This document shows, in pieces, positions 1 through 8,548 of a stretch of DNA of 64,000 bases; position 1 is the stretch's first letter, and each line of letters starts with the position of its first letter. The notes under the pieces are model-generated. The model saw nothing but the letters and a program-made list of their open reading frames with translations. It was not told the origin of the DNA and did not search any database. This stretch comes from Bog-473 sp963783965 (GTDB lineage: Bacteria; Actinomycetota; Acidimicrobiia; Acidimicrobiales; RAAP-2). The translations under genes and the position numbers were made by a program. The stretch spans positions 1-64,000 of the forward strand of contig CAWAPQ010000012.1 of the NCBI GenBank assembly GCA_963783965.1. The letters are read 5' to 3'.

Positions 1-325
1 TTCGCAGTTGCTGGAGAAACCGATTTGGACCTTAGGACGCTCCCCGCCCCATGAGCGGGGTGACTCATGCTCGATGAGGTTCGCCGGCGCGGCGATAGAC
101 GTCGCCTCAAGGGACTGGTCGTTCAGACTCATGACGTTTACGATGGTCGAGATGCCTGCCGCGAGTATGTTTCGGACTCGCGTCGGGGTCGGTTCGTTCT
201 CTCCTTCAGAGGCCTGAGAGTCTGGGGTGGGTGGCAGCCGACCGGAGCGCTCCGGGGCACTGAGAGGCCCCCACAGTCGGACGCTGCCAACCCCCCGGGC
301 TTTTCGGCCACCCGGGCTCCACCGA
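1..325. other. Left-edge stretch with no gene recognised
   Basis: No reading frame in this stretch has recognisable family motifs. The only structure seen is a GC-rich hairpin near its left end, listed separately. The sequence just before the topoisomerase start is C/G-rich and has no clear promoter. Confidence 0.5.
42..60. terminator. GC-rich hairpin, possible terminator of an off-window gene
   Basis: CCCCGC (42-47) and GCGGGG (55-60) form a perfect 6-bp stem around a 7-base loop. There is no T-run after it on either strand, so termination is only a possibility. It also resembles the palindrome of type I-E CRISPR repeats, but only one copy is present. Confidence 0.3.
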
Positions 326-1348
326 ATGACCGTACGACCCGACAAGTGGGTCGACGAAGCAGGCAGTCCAGTGGTCGACCCGGCTGTCCTCGAACGATTG
401 CGGCGGCTGGCGATTCCACCTGCGTGGGTGGACGTGTGGGCGTCCGCCGACGCGAATGAGTCAGTCCAAGCGACAGGTGTCGACCAGCGCGGTCGGACGC
501 AATACCGATACTCTCCAGCGGCCCGGCATCTTGCCAGCGACTACAAATTCGCTCGCATGACAGCCTTCGCGGCGGCCATCCCTGCGCTACGCCTTCAGGT
601 TGCACGCGACATCGCTCAATATCCTCAGGATTTACTCAGCTCGCGTGTCGTGACCGCCGCCGTCGTCAGGCTTTTAGAGCGTGGACTGCTTCGCGTGGGT
701 AATGACCGTTATGCCCGTGACAATCACACCTACGGACTTACAACGCTTCGGCGCAGCCACGTCGAAACGCGCGGTTCGACTATCACGTTCCATTTCATCG
801 GCAAGGAACACCTCCCTCAAACCGTTACCGTTCACGACCGGGTCACGGCCAAAGTCGTGGGCGCGCTTGTAAGCGCGGCTGGAAGCGACACGCAGCCTGT
901 CTTTGCTGTAACGAGTGGACACGGAACACATCACGTGACGAGTGCCGTGGTGAACGCTTACCTCCACGCGCATACCCAAGCACCAGCGAGCGCCAAGGTG
1001 TTCCGCACCTGGGGCGCCACGGTTGCCGCGGTTGCGGTGCTCGCTGGGGCTGAACCTCCGGCGGACGTGTCGGGGAGATCGCGGGAGCGTCTCGCCGTCG
1101 GTGCTGCGGCGACCTTGCTCGGCGACACGGCCTCCGTCACACGGGCTTCGTATATCCATCCTGCCTGGATCGACGTTGGCCGTTCTGACGTCGTGGCCAC
1201 TGCCGTCGCCGAGTCCTCCAATCGCGTCGGCACGCGTGCCGTGTCAACCCTCTTCATCGACCAACAGGTCCAGGCAGCGGTCCTGTCTGGAATCACGGAT
1301 GCGACTACGAACGTTGTCGCAGACGAGAATCGGAGTGCTACACCGTAG
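326..1348 (+). CDS. DNA topoisomerase IB (poxvirus/eukaryote-like)
   Basis: A 340-residue type IB topoisomerase, which relaxes supercoils through a transient 3'-phosphotyrosyl link. The ATG at 326 is preferred over an upstream GTG because family homology begins there with the DKWVDE-type N-terminus. The catalytic set is visible: the arginine region of TTLRRSHV (about residue 142), Lys of GKEH (about 160), Arg of FRTW (about 227) and the nucleophile Tyr of ASYIHP (about 276). The position that is usually Asn or His just before the tyrosine (LGNT/GHT) is Asp here (LGDT), a mild deviation that could be tested. It stands alone, with no RecQ or ligase neighbour. Bacterial members are accessory enzymes, so this is probably a non-essential housekeeping or horizontally spread gene. 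Confidence 0.9.
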   Translation: MTVRPDKWVDEAGSPVVDPAVLERLRRLAIPPAWVDVWASADANESVQATGVDQRGRTQYRYSPAARHLASDYKFARMTAFAAAIPALRLQVARDIAQYPQDLLSSRVVTAAVVRLLERGLLRVGNDRYARDNHTYGLTTLRRSHVETRGSTITFHFIGKEHLPQTVTVHDRVTAKVVGALVSAAGSDTQPVFAVTSGHGTHHVTSAVVNAYLHAHTQAPASAKVFRTWGATVAAVAVLAGAEPPADVSGRSRERLAVGAAATLLGDTASVTRASYIHPAWIDVGRSDVVATAVAESSNRVGTRAVSTLFIDQQVQAAVLSGITDATTNVVADENRSATP

Positions 1349-1556
1349 AGCTCTCTCAGTTCACCAACCGAGCTCGGGCGACTCGGGTTCCTCGAAACGC
1401 TGACGACTGGTTTGGTCGCGGATCCTTGGATGATGACGACTTCAAGCAGACAGTCGTAATGGCCTTGGAGATGACCTCTCCCGGACTCGAGACCTCACGA
1501 TTTGGCCAAGTGCTTCGCGAGGCGACCTCCGCGGAGGAGGCGGGGGATCGACCGAT

Positions 1557-2426
1557 CTACCTCGGCGTGTCGGCCGGGTGTTCTACCGGATAGGGCTCAC
1601 CGAAGTCGGCGGACCGGCTCACGAGGCTCCATTTGCGGTCCTCGGCGAGGAGCAGCTCGTCGAGACGAATCGAGCCTTCGGCAGCGTTTACCCCGAGAGG
1701 CAGGTGGTCGGGGATATCAATGCGTTTGGCGACCTGAACGAGGATCGCAGCCGCCCGTGCCGGGTCGCCTGCGGGTCCATCGCTGCTTTGACGGATGTGG
1801 GTATTCACGGCGCCGACAGTCTGGGCGTAGGTCTCTGGGATGTCGTGGACCGCCATTGAGGAACCGGCCCAGTCGGTTCGAAAGCCGCTCGGCTCGACGA
1901 CCATGACCCTCACCCCGAACGGGGCGGTCTCGGCCCGCAGCACCCGGCTGAAGCCGTCGATCGCGAACTTGGCGGCCTGATACGAGGCGATTCCCGGTGA
2001 GCCGCCGACTCGTCCGCCTACAGATGAGATTTGCATGAAGAGGCCGCCTCCTTGCTCCCGAAGGAGCGGGATCGCCGCTTTGGAGACGTGGTAGACGCCC
2101 CAGAAGTTCGTCTCGAACTGTGTGCGGAAGTCCTCGTCGTCGGTGGTCTCGATAGGTGAGACGTTGGCGTAACCGGCGTTGTTGACGATGACGTCCAGTC
2201 GGCCGAAGTGGCGGTGCGCGTCCCCGAGCGCTGAACGCGCGGCTTCGGCGTCGGTGACATCCAAACCGAACGCGTGGATCCGCTCGCCGTATTCGGCCAC
2301 GAGGTCGTCGAGTTGCGCTGGTTGGCGGGCGGTGGCGGCGACGAGGTCGCCTGCGTCGAGGGCGGCCCTGGCGAGAGCGCGGCCCAGGCCACGTGAGGAG
2401 CCGGTGATGAACCAGGTCTGTTGCAT
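1557..2426 (-). CDS. SDR family NAD(P)-dependent oxidoreductase
   Basis: A 289-residue classical short-chain dehydrogenase. It has the nucleotide-binding TGSSRGLG motif near residues 8-15, the NNAG motif near 82-85, catalytic Ser in MQISSVGG (about 134-135) and the YxxxK pair at about Tyr149/Lys153. Length and order are typical of classical SDRs. The substrate cannot be read from sequence. It is divergent from the TetR gene at 2486 across a 59-bp spacer holding operator-like dyads, so it is the likely repressed target of that regulator. Confidence 0.9.
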   Translation of the reverse strand: MQQTWFITGSSRGLGRALARAALDAGDLVAATARQPAQLDDLVAEYGERIHAFGLDVTDAEAARSALGDAHRHFGRLDVIVNNAGYANVSPIETTDDEDFRTQFETNFWGVYHVSKAAIPLLREQGGGLFMQISSVGGRVGGSPGIASYQAAKFAIDGFSRVLRAETAPFGVRVMVVEPSGFRTDWAGSSMAVHDIPETYAQTVGAVNTHIRQSSDGPAGDPARAAAILVQVAKRIDIPDHLPLGVNAAEGSIRLDELLLAEDRKWSLVSRSADFGEPYPVEHPADTPR

Positions 2427-2436
2427 GGGCTCTAGT

Positions 2437-2471
2437 ACAACACCGTTGTCTTATTAATGCAACCTCGTTGT
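2437..2471. promoter_or_regulatory. Operator-like dyads between SDR and TetR genes
   Basis: ACAAC-ACC-GTTGT (2437-2449) is a perfect 5-bp dyad. A second related site, AACCTCGTTGT (2461-2471), lies 12 bases further on. Both sit in the short divergent spacer, where a TetR-type repressor would control its own gene and the SDR gene. Confidence 0.6.
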
Positions 2472-2485
2472 GTTAAGTTGAGGTG

Positions 2486-3139
2486 ATGCGGGAGCCCGGG
2501 TTCCAGCGGGCGCGCAGCACGGCAGCCAAGCACCTGCGGGAAGCGGCAATCCTCGATGCCGCACACCGCCTGGGTGCTCAACGGGGGATCCGGCAGGTCA
2601 CCCTGACCGAGATCGCGGAAGAGGTCGGCATGCACAAGTCGGCGTTGCTGCGCTACTTCGAGACGCGCGAGGAGATCTTTCTACGTTTGACTGCCGAGGC
2701 ATGGCGGGAGTGGTCGGGCGCGCTGCGCGCTCAGCTCGTGATGCTCACGAACCCAAGTCCCGCTGCCGTCGCGGCCGTCTTCGCCGAGACGCTCGCGGCC
2801 CGGGGTGCCTTCTGCGACCTCATTGCGCAGGCTCCGCTCAATCTCGAACGGAACGTCTCGGTCGAGGCGGTGCGTACCTTCAAGCTTGTGACGCATACCG
2901 AACTCGACGCGATTGTCATCGTGGTGCGAAGGCTGCTGCCCCCCCTCAGCGAGAGCGATGGCGTCGACCTGATTGCTGCCGCGACCTCGTTATCGGGCGC
3001 GTTCTGGCAGATGGCCACGCCGGGTCCTGAAATCGCGGCCCTCTATCGCAGTGATCCACGCCTTTCCCACGCCATGGTCGATGTCCAAGCGCGCGTTCAG
3101 CGGCTGTTGACAGCCCTTATCAAGGGCCTGCTGGCCTAG
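2486..3139 (+). CDS. TetR family transcriptional regulator
   Basis: A 217-residue TetR-type repressor. The N-terminal helix-turn-helix (roughly residues 30-55) shows the characteristic T-x-x-E-I-A-x-x-V-G-M...L-L-R-Y-F-x-x-R-E-x-I pattern. The C-terminal two thirds is helical with no family-specific ligand motif. The start is the ATG at 2486, preceded by a GTG at 2483; GAGG lies just upstream. It is divergent from the SDR gene and probably represses both by binding the dyads in the spacer. The inducer is unknown. Confidence 0.88.
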   Translation: MREPGFQRARSTAAKHLREAAILDAAHRLGAQRGIRQVTLTEIAEEVGMHKSALLRYFETREEIFLRLTAEAWREWSGALRAQLVMLTNPSPAAVAAVFAETLAARGAFCDLIAQAPLNLERNVSVEAVRTFKLVTHTELDAIVIVVRRLLPPLSESDGVDLIAAATSLSGAFWQMATPGPEIAALYRSDPRLSHAMVDVQARVQRLLTALIKGLLA

Positions 3140-3302
3140 GCCTGTGACCTGATCGGGATCGCTAGTGATCCAGCGGTCGCGCGCTCGGGCAAGGCGACAG
3201 AGAGGCGAACGATCGGAACAGGTCCGAAGGCCAGCGAGCCGATGATCCAGGGAGGAGGCGCACGGCCAACGCCAGCCTCCGGTTCGCCGCTGGAATTGTA
3301 CC

Positions 3303-3338
3303 TGTGAGAAATCACACAAAAAATGTTAGAGTGAACAT
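3303..3338. promoter_or_regulatory. Paired palindromes overlapping the DeoR-type gene start
   Basis: Two perfect dyads stand immediately before the ATG at 3340: TGTGA-GAAA-TCACA (3303-3316) and ATGTT-AGAGTG-AACAT (3323-3338). Both resemble operators of DeoR-type repressors in form. Their position on the start codon and the lack of a convincing Shine-Dalgarno suggest autorepression and possibly a very short leader. Confidence 0.6.
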
Positions 3339-3339
3339 A

Positions 3340-4098
3340 ATGGATGTTCAAACGCGCCAGCAGATGATCATGCAGACCCTCCGCCAACGCAGTCCGGTGT
3401 TGGTGGGGGAACTCGCCTCCGCACTGGAGTGCTCTGAAATGACGGTGCGGCGTGACCTCGAGTCTCTTGAGCGCAGCGGGGGGCTGCGACGGGTGCACGG
3501 CGGCGCTGCAAGCGTCTTTCTCAGTGCTGAGGAGACCCCGTATGGCCTTCGGGCGCTTGAGTCCCGGGAGGCCAAGGCGAGGATAGGCGCAGCTGCTGCG
3601 AGCCTCCTCGCTGACGGGGAAACGGTCGTCCTCGACGGTGGGACCACCGCCATGGAGGTGGCTCGCGCTCTTCGCGAACGACGGATGACCGTTATGCCGC
3701 TCGCCCTCAGGCCTGTCTTTGAGCTGCATGAGTGCCCTGGTATCAAGCTCCTCCTCCCAGGTGGCGAGGTTCGTTCCGGCGAGTTGTCGTTGACGGGAAG
3801 TCTCGCCGAGCCTTCTTTCTCGCAGCTCCGGTTCGACACATACGTGATGGGTCCCTGTGGCATCGAGGTCAACGCGGGCATCACGACTCACTTTCTCGCC
3901 GAGACGGCGGTGAAGCGTGCCGCCGCAAAAGCCTCGCAACGGGTGATCGCTGTGGCCGACTCCTCGAAGTTCGGGCGGGTGGCGTTTGGCCACGTCTGTG
4001 ATCTCGACGATATCGACATCGTCCTCACCGATGCCGAAGCTGACCAACAGATGGTGGTGGAGCTGCGGGCGGCAGGAGTCGACGTGCACTGCGTCTGA
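3340..4098 (+). CDS. DeoR/GlpR family transcriptional regulator
   Basis: A 252-residue DeoR-type regulator. The N-terminal winged helix-turn-helix (about residues 5-55) has the family pattern ending in TVRRDLxxLExxG and RRVHGGA. The C-terminal sugar-phosphate sensor domain has the DGGTT motif and the later ADSSKFG signature. Such proteins usually sense phosphorylated sugars. I chose the ATG at 3340 because homology begins at once and the palindromes lie directly upstream; an in-frame GTG at 3304 would extend it by 12 residues. The MFS gene downstream starts about 60 bases after its stop and is a likely target. Confidence 0.9.
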   Translation: MDVQTRQQMIMQTLRQRSPVLVGELASALECSEMTVRRDLESLERSGGLRRVHGGAASVFLSAEETPYGLRALESREAKARIGAAAASLLADGETVVLDGGTTAMEVARALRERRMTVMPLALRPVFELHECPGIKLLLPGGEVRSGELSLTGSLAEPSFSQLRFDTYVMGPCGIEVNAGITTHFLAETAVKRAAAKASQRVIAVADSSKFGRVAFGHVCDLDDIDIVLTDAEADQQMVVELRAAGVDVHCV

Positions 4099-4157
4099 CA
4101 CCGATCCCCGCAAGGCACCAGCCAAGGGCACCAGTCCCCGCGGATCGCCGGCCACGC

Positions 4158-5306
4158 GTGGCCGTCATCGCCGTCTTCTTCGTGCACGGTTTCCTTTTCG
4201 CCTCCTGGACAGCCCATATCCCGCAGGTGCAAGATCGCCTCAGCCTGAGTGATGGCCGGCTCGGACTCGCCCTGCTCGGGGCCCCCATTGGCTCTGTGCT
4301 GTCGATAGTGGTGGCCTCCCATCTCCTACCGCGAGCGGGAAGCAGGCGAGTGGTACGCCTAGCCCTTCTCGGCTACTGCCTCTCCGGACCGTTCATCGGA
4401 CTCACCCGTTCGTTCGCTTCGTTCTTCGTCGCATTTCTGCTGTGGGGATTCTTCCAAGGAATGCTTGATGTATCGATGAACACCCAAGGGATCACGGTCG
4501 AGCGGTTCTCCGGCCGAGTGCTGATGCCGGGATTCCACGGATCATGGAGTACTGGTGCCTTGGTCGGTGCGGTCACCGGAGCACTTGCAGTCGGGTTGGG
4601 CATTTCGCTGAGTGAGCAACTGCTCGTCCTGGCAGTTCCGTGCCTCCTGGTCGTCGGTTCGCTGACGACGTCGATGCTCCCCGACCGGCGAACCGGTGAC
4701 GCCCCCAAGTCTGTCGTGGACAGACCAGACAGGCGTGGCGGCGTGATTCAGGGTGCAGTCATAGTGCTCGGCGCCATCGCCTTCGCCGACATGTTGTGCG
4801 AAGGTGCCGCAGCCGATTGGGCCGCGGTCTATCTCCATAGCTCGCTGCACGCTGTCCCACTGGTCGCCGGACTGGCGTATGCGGGCTATGCCCTTGCAAT
4901 GTTGGCCGTCCGGCTCTCGGGCAATCGGCTCTTCACCAGGTTCCCGGCCCACCATGTGCTGCCGCTGCTCGCGGCAATCGCTTCGCTCGGATTCGTGGCC
5001 GGGCTGGTTCTGGCCAGTCCGGCGAGCATGCTCTTCGCGTTCGCCCTACTCGGCGCCGGACTCGGAGGCGTCGTCCCGATTGTCCTCAGTTCAGCCGGAG
5101 CGGTGGACAACGTGGACACAGGAAGGGCGGTGGCCGCGGTTGCTGGTTGCGGCTGGGCCGGCTTCGTCGTGGGGCCCGTTGTCATCGGCGCAATTGCGTC
5201 AACGACCACGCTCCATACAGCGCTGTTCTTGATCCCAATTCTCACCGCTACCGTCGCTGTGTCCACGGGGACGGCGAGGGCACTGCGACGCCGGGCGTTT
5301 CCTTGA
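4158..5306 (+). CDS. MFS transporter (YbjJ-like)
   Basis: A 382-residue major facilitator with about twelve hydrophobic segments. The first helix has the FVHGFLFASWTAHIP region, followed by Q-x-R-L-S-L-S-D-G-x-L-G-L-A-L-L-G. This is typical of the YbjJ-like MFS group, sometimes linked to sugar or small-metabolite export. The start used is GTG at 4158, directly at the first membrane helix, so a slightly longer N-terminus is possible. It follows the DeoR-type gene on the same strand with a 59-base gap, so co-transcription and sugar-related regulation are plausible. The substrate is unknown. Confidence 0.85.
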   Translation: MAVIAVFFVHGFLFASWTAHIPQVQDRLSLSDGRLGLALLGAPIGSVLSIVVASHLLPRAGSRRVVRLALLGYCLSGPFIGLTRSFASFFVAFLLWGFFQGMLDVSMNTQGITVERFSGRVLMPGFHGSWSTGALVGAVTGALAVGLGISLSEQLLVLAVPCLLVVGSLTTSMLPDRRTGDAPKSVVDRPDRRGGVIQGAVIVLGAIAFADMLCEGAAADWAAVYLHSSLHAVPLVAGLAYAGYALAMLAVRLSGNRLFTRFPAHHVLPLLAAIASLGFVAGLVLASPASMLFAFALLGAGLGGVVPIVLSSAGAVDNVDTGRAVAAVAGCGWAGFVVGPVVIGAIASTTTLHTALFLIPILTATVAVSTGTARALRRRAFP

Positions 5307-5437
5307 ACCATCGGCGAGGGGCCCCGGTCCACTCGATAACGGGGGAACGACCAGCCGCCAATCGCACTGGAGAACGCCCAACAAACGGGTTATTACAGCC
5401 CCAGCTTCGGGCGACACCTGGCATGGAGAGTTTGAGA

Positions 5438-6016
5438 TCAAGGGGTTGTATCGGCATCGTCCTTACCGATTGAGGTCAATTGTCTCCGTAGACATTGTTT
5501 CGCCGCACGGATCCGGGATTTGGCCGTGCCGAGCGGTACATGTTCGTAGTGGGCGACCTCCGCGGCGGTCATCTCGAATGCTCCGGCCAGCACAACGGAG
5601 CGCGCCAGAGTTGGAGTAAGGCTGGTCAGAGCAGATCGGACTTCCGCCCCACTTTGCTCCGTCCCACTCCAATCCGCCGGATCAGGAGATCCCGGCTCCG
5701 TACTTCCACATATCTCCCAAGGGTCAATGGGAATAGCTCGCTTCTTGCGCACCCAGTCCAGAGCGACGTTCCGAGCGATCGTCGTCATCCATGCGTTCAG
5801 GGATCCTCGCTCAGGGTCGAACGTCACACCATTCCTCCATGCCCGTTCAAATGCAAGCTGTACAACATCCTCGGCCGACCCAGAATCACCTACGATCCGA
5901 TACGCGATGCACGACAGTCGCGGCCGAAAGTGCTGCACAAACTTCTCCGCACACGCTTCGTCCCCAGCGCAGAAGCCCTTCAGAAAGAGTTCGTCTGACT
6001 CGCTCTGCTGCGTCAC
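5438..6016 (-). CDS. ECF-type RNA polymerase sigma factor
   Basis: A 192-residue group 4 sigma factor. Region 2 is visible as the A-E-D-V-V-Q-x-A-F segment and the following G-S-L-N-A-W-M-x-x-I-A-R-N block (residues about 47-90). Region 4 is visible as AAEVAHYEHVPLGTAKSRI near 150-170. The start is GTG at 6016 with GAGGTG upstream. No anti-sigma gene lies next to it. It follows the amidohydrolase gene by 33 bases on the same strand, so it may be the last gene of a leftward SDR-amidohydrolase-sigma unit. Its target promoters are unknown. Confidence 0.88.
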   Translation of the reverse strand: MTQQSESDELFLKGFCAGDEACAEKFVQHFRPRLSCIAYRIVGDSGSAEDVVQLAFERAWRNGVTFDPERGSLNAWMTTIARNVALDWVRKKRAIPIDPWEICGSTEPGSPDPADWSGTEQSGAEVRSALTSLTPTLARSVVLAGAFEMTAAEVAHYEHVPLGTAKSRIRAAKQCLRRQLTSIGKDDADTTP

Positions 6017-6049
6017 AACGACATCACCTCTTTAACCGCAAAATGTGGC

Positions 6050-7372
6050 TCAGATGCGCAAACGGTCCTGGGTTTCGTGCATGAGCCGACGGGCCCGCTC
6101 GACGTGGGTACCGGCGAGCTGTCCATCCCTCTTGACGACTTCGCCGCCGACGATCACCGTCTCGACGTCCGCGGGTCCTGCTCCGAGCACCATGACCGCG
6201 ACCGGGTCGCCGAACCCGTCGAGGTGCGGTGAGCGCATGTCCACGATGGCGATGTCGGCCTGTTTGCCCGGCGTCAGGGTCCCGATCTCGTCGTCGAGGT
6301 CCCACACCCGGGCGCCATCGAGGGTGGCGAGCCGCAGCATGTCGCGCTGGTGGAGATCGACCGTCTCGACCCGTTCTCCACGGGCCACCGCTGCGGCGTT
6401 GGCCCGGGAACGCTCCGCGGCCAGAGCCAGGCGCATTTCGGAGAACAGGTCTGTACCGGCACTGCAGATGGTATCCACCCCCAAGCCAGACACGATTCCC
6501 CTCCCGAGCGCCCGGCCTGTGCCGGGGTACGTACCGAACTGCATGAGCATGTCCGTCGACGCGGTGATCGACAGCGTTCCGCGGCTCGCAGCGATGAGGT
6601 CGAACTCTTCGTCTGTCAGCATATTGCCGTGGGCGTAGTTCACATCGGCGCCGAGCAGACCGAACCGGTCGAGGGTCGTGATCGCTCCGGCGGTGCCGGC
6701 CATGCCGACGTGCAGCGAAATCGGTAGCTCCAGCTCACGGGCGAAGGCGAAGTCCTCGGCATTGCGATTCGCGCTGGTGAAGCATGGCCCCCGCAGCGCC
6801 ATGCCCATGTGCAAACGACCGTTGGTCCCCACCGAGAACTGCTCGTCACGCATCCGGCGAGCGTCGACCGGGTGCGGCGGGTTCGGCTCTTCGCTTGCCG
6901 GACCAGGTCCGCCGTAGAGGAAGTAGCCCCGAATGCCGGACTCCTGGAGGCCGCGCAGGTCGGCATCAGCGTGCTCAGCCGACTGCAGGTTGTGGGCCCA
7001 GTCGGCGATAGTCGTGATCCCGGCGTCGAGCGCCTGCAGCGCCCCCCAGAGGGTGCCGGCGTAGATGTCGTCGGGGGTATGACGTGGTGCGATGCCTCGC
7101 AGCACGGCCGGGTCGTAGCCGGCGCCAGTCATCTGCGGAGTGAACCCGCCTATTGCGCCCTGCCACACGTGCCGGTGGGTGTCGACCAGGCCGGGGATGA
7201 CCAGGCGACCTCGGGCCTCGATAACTTCGACGTCTGGAGCGGATGTCTCGAGTCCAGGTCGGATTTCGACGATTACCCCATCGCGAACGAGTACGTCACT
7301 GTCGGGTTGGTCCCCGAGCGCAGGATCCATAGTGACGACGTAGCCACCATTGATGAGAAGTTCGCTGGGCAT
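6050..7372 (-). CDS. Amidohydrolase family protein (chlorohydrolase/cytosine deaminase-like)
   Basis: A 440-residue metal-dependent hydrolase of the amidohydrolase superfamily. It has the HxH metal motif in the PGLVDTHRHVW region (His66/His68), a third His at about 221 (SLHVGMAG), His248 (NYAHGNM) and Asp308 (SAGTD), the usual order for deaminases and triazine-type hydrolases. The ATG at 7372 is preferred because AAAGG lies about 12-17 bases upstream and the family begins with a short beta-strand; an in-frame ATG at 7393 adds seven residues. It lies between an SDR gene and a sigma factor on the same strand. The substrate is not predictable. Confidence 0.88.
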   Translation of the reverse strand: MPSELLINGGYVVTMDPALGDQPDSDVLVRDGVIVEIRPGLETSAPDVEVIEARGRLVIPGLVDTHRHVWQGAIGGFTPQMTGAGYDPAVLRGIAPRHTPDDIYAGTLWGALQALDAGITTIADWAHNLQSAEHADADLRGLQESGIRGYFLYGGPGPASEEPNPPHPVDARRMRDEQFSVGTNGRLHMGMALRGPCFTSANRNAEDFAFARELELPISLHVGMAGTAGAITTLDRFGLLGADVNYAHGNMLTDEEFDLIAASRGTLSITASTDMLMQFGTYPGTGRALGRGIVSGLGVDTICSAGTDLFSEMRLALAAERSRANAAAVARGERVETVDLHQRDMLRLATLDGARVWDLDDEIGTLTPGKQADIAIVDMRSPHLDGFGDPVAVMVLGAGPADVETVIVGGEVVKRDGQLAGTHVERARRLMHETQDRLRI

Positions 7373-7411
7373 GGTTGTACACCGACCTTTCATGGCACTC
7401 GAGGGGAACGT

Positions 7412-8188
7412 TCAAGGATTGGGGAGCACAACCCCGGTGAGCTCTGCGCAGCCGTTGATCAGCCGGTTCTGAACCTCGACTGAGCCGGCTGCCGGGTGAA
7501 CGTTGCGTGGCTGCTGGTGGTAGAAGTAACTGCCGGTGACGGTTGCCGCGGGGTCGTCGCTCACCGCCAGCCAGACCTGGGTCACCGCCGCCAAGGAGAG
7601 GTCGTCGGGTGCTCCGGGTCCACCCATCTTTGTCGGCACCCAGCCGGGCTCGAGCGCATTGGAGAGCACGCCAGGCCAGCGGCGGGCAACCGCGAAGGCC
7701 AGGACGACGTCGAAGAGTTTGCTGTCTGCGTAGGCCTGGGCCCCGTTCCAACGGCGTCCGGCCCATTGGAGGTCGACGAGGTCGGGGTTGCCACTCTTGT
7801 GCATTCCTGAGCTGAGGTACACCAGCCGACGAGGCCGAGCGATCAGGGCGGTCAGCAGGTATGGCGCCAAGACGTTTATCGCGAAGACGTGCGAGAGTCC
7901 GTCGACGGTCTCGATGCGCCGGGGCTCTCGGTAGCCGACGCCGGCGTTGTGGATCACGGCGTCATAACTTCCGAGAGCGTTGGCCTGCTCGGCGACCTGT
8001 CGGGTCTCTTCGATGCTGGCCAAATCGCCGACCACGACGTGTTCGGCCGTCGAGAGCGCCCGACGAGCGTCACCGGCACGCTGATCGTTCCGCGCGTGCA
8101 GGGTGACCGCGTGGCCGACGTGGGCAAGCAATTCGGCCGCCATCAACCCGAGGCCGTCACTCGAACCGGTGATCAGTACTCGGGCCAT
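7412..8188 (-). CDS. SDR family oxidoreductase
   Basis: A 258-residue short-chain dehydrogenase-like protein. The TGSSDGLG nucleotide motif is at residues 7-14, NAG is near 81-83, Ser is in VYLSSGM (about 126-127) and the Tyr-x3-Lys pair is in QAYADSKLF (about 153/157). I chose the ATG at 8188 because AAGGAGG sits directly upstream. The open frame runs further upstream without family similarity and is not part of the gene. It heads a leftward string with the amidohydrolase (39 bases on) and the ECF sigma gene. This SDR is only distantly related to the one at 1557. Confidence 0.9.
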   Translation of the reverse strand: MARVLITGSSDGLGLMAAELLAHVGHAVTLHARNDQRAGDARRALSTAEHVVVGDLASIEETRQVAEQANALGSYDAVIHNAGVGYREPRRIETVDGLSHVFAINVLAPYLLTALIARPRRLVYLSSGMHKSGNPDLVDLQWAGRRWNGAQAYADSKLFDVVLAFAVARRWPGVLSNALEPGWVPTKMGGPGAPDDLSLAAVTQVWLAVSDDPAATVTGSYFYHQQPRNVHPAAGSVEVQNRLINGCAELTGVVLPNP

Positions 8189-8548
8189 CTTCCTCCTTGT
8201 TCGGATCGTGTGAAGGAGCATCATCGCTCTCGGTGATGCCGGATCTGCTGGAGCGAATAACGCAACCCCACTCGGGCGAATTCTCGCAGCGGCCTCCAGG
8301 TCGTCGACGTAGTGGGACGGTTCGCATTTTTCAGATCCATCTCCGCCCCGCATCCCGCGGTCAACGGGTTTCGGACTACATCTTCGATCCGCTGCTCCCG
8401 TATTCGCACCCGGGTGAACCCCCTGACACCCCCCTGACTTTCCACTTGGGAGTTGTCGGAGGCACGCGCAAATGCCGCCAACGGGCGTCCGGATCGGCCC
8501 TCGGGCGATCCGGCTGGCACGGACGTAGGCTGGATTGTGATCGCATCC
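8189..8548. other. Divergent intergenic region, no gene seen
   Basis: This 360-base spacer separates the leftward SDR gene and the rightward ATPase-LuxR gene. It should hold promoters for both. I found no convincing dyad or coding frame in it. Confidence 0.5.

Noticed and set aside
37..66. Possible CRISPR repeat of type I-E
   Set aside because: The GC hairpin resembles such repeats, but it occurs once, has a 7-base loop and no spacer-repeat periodicity within the window.
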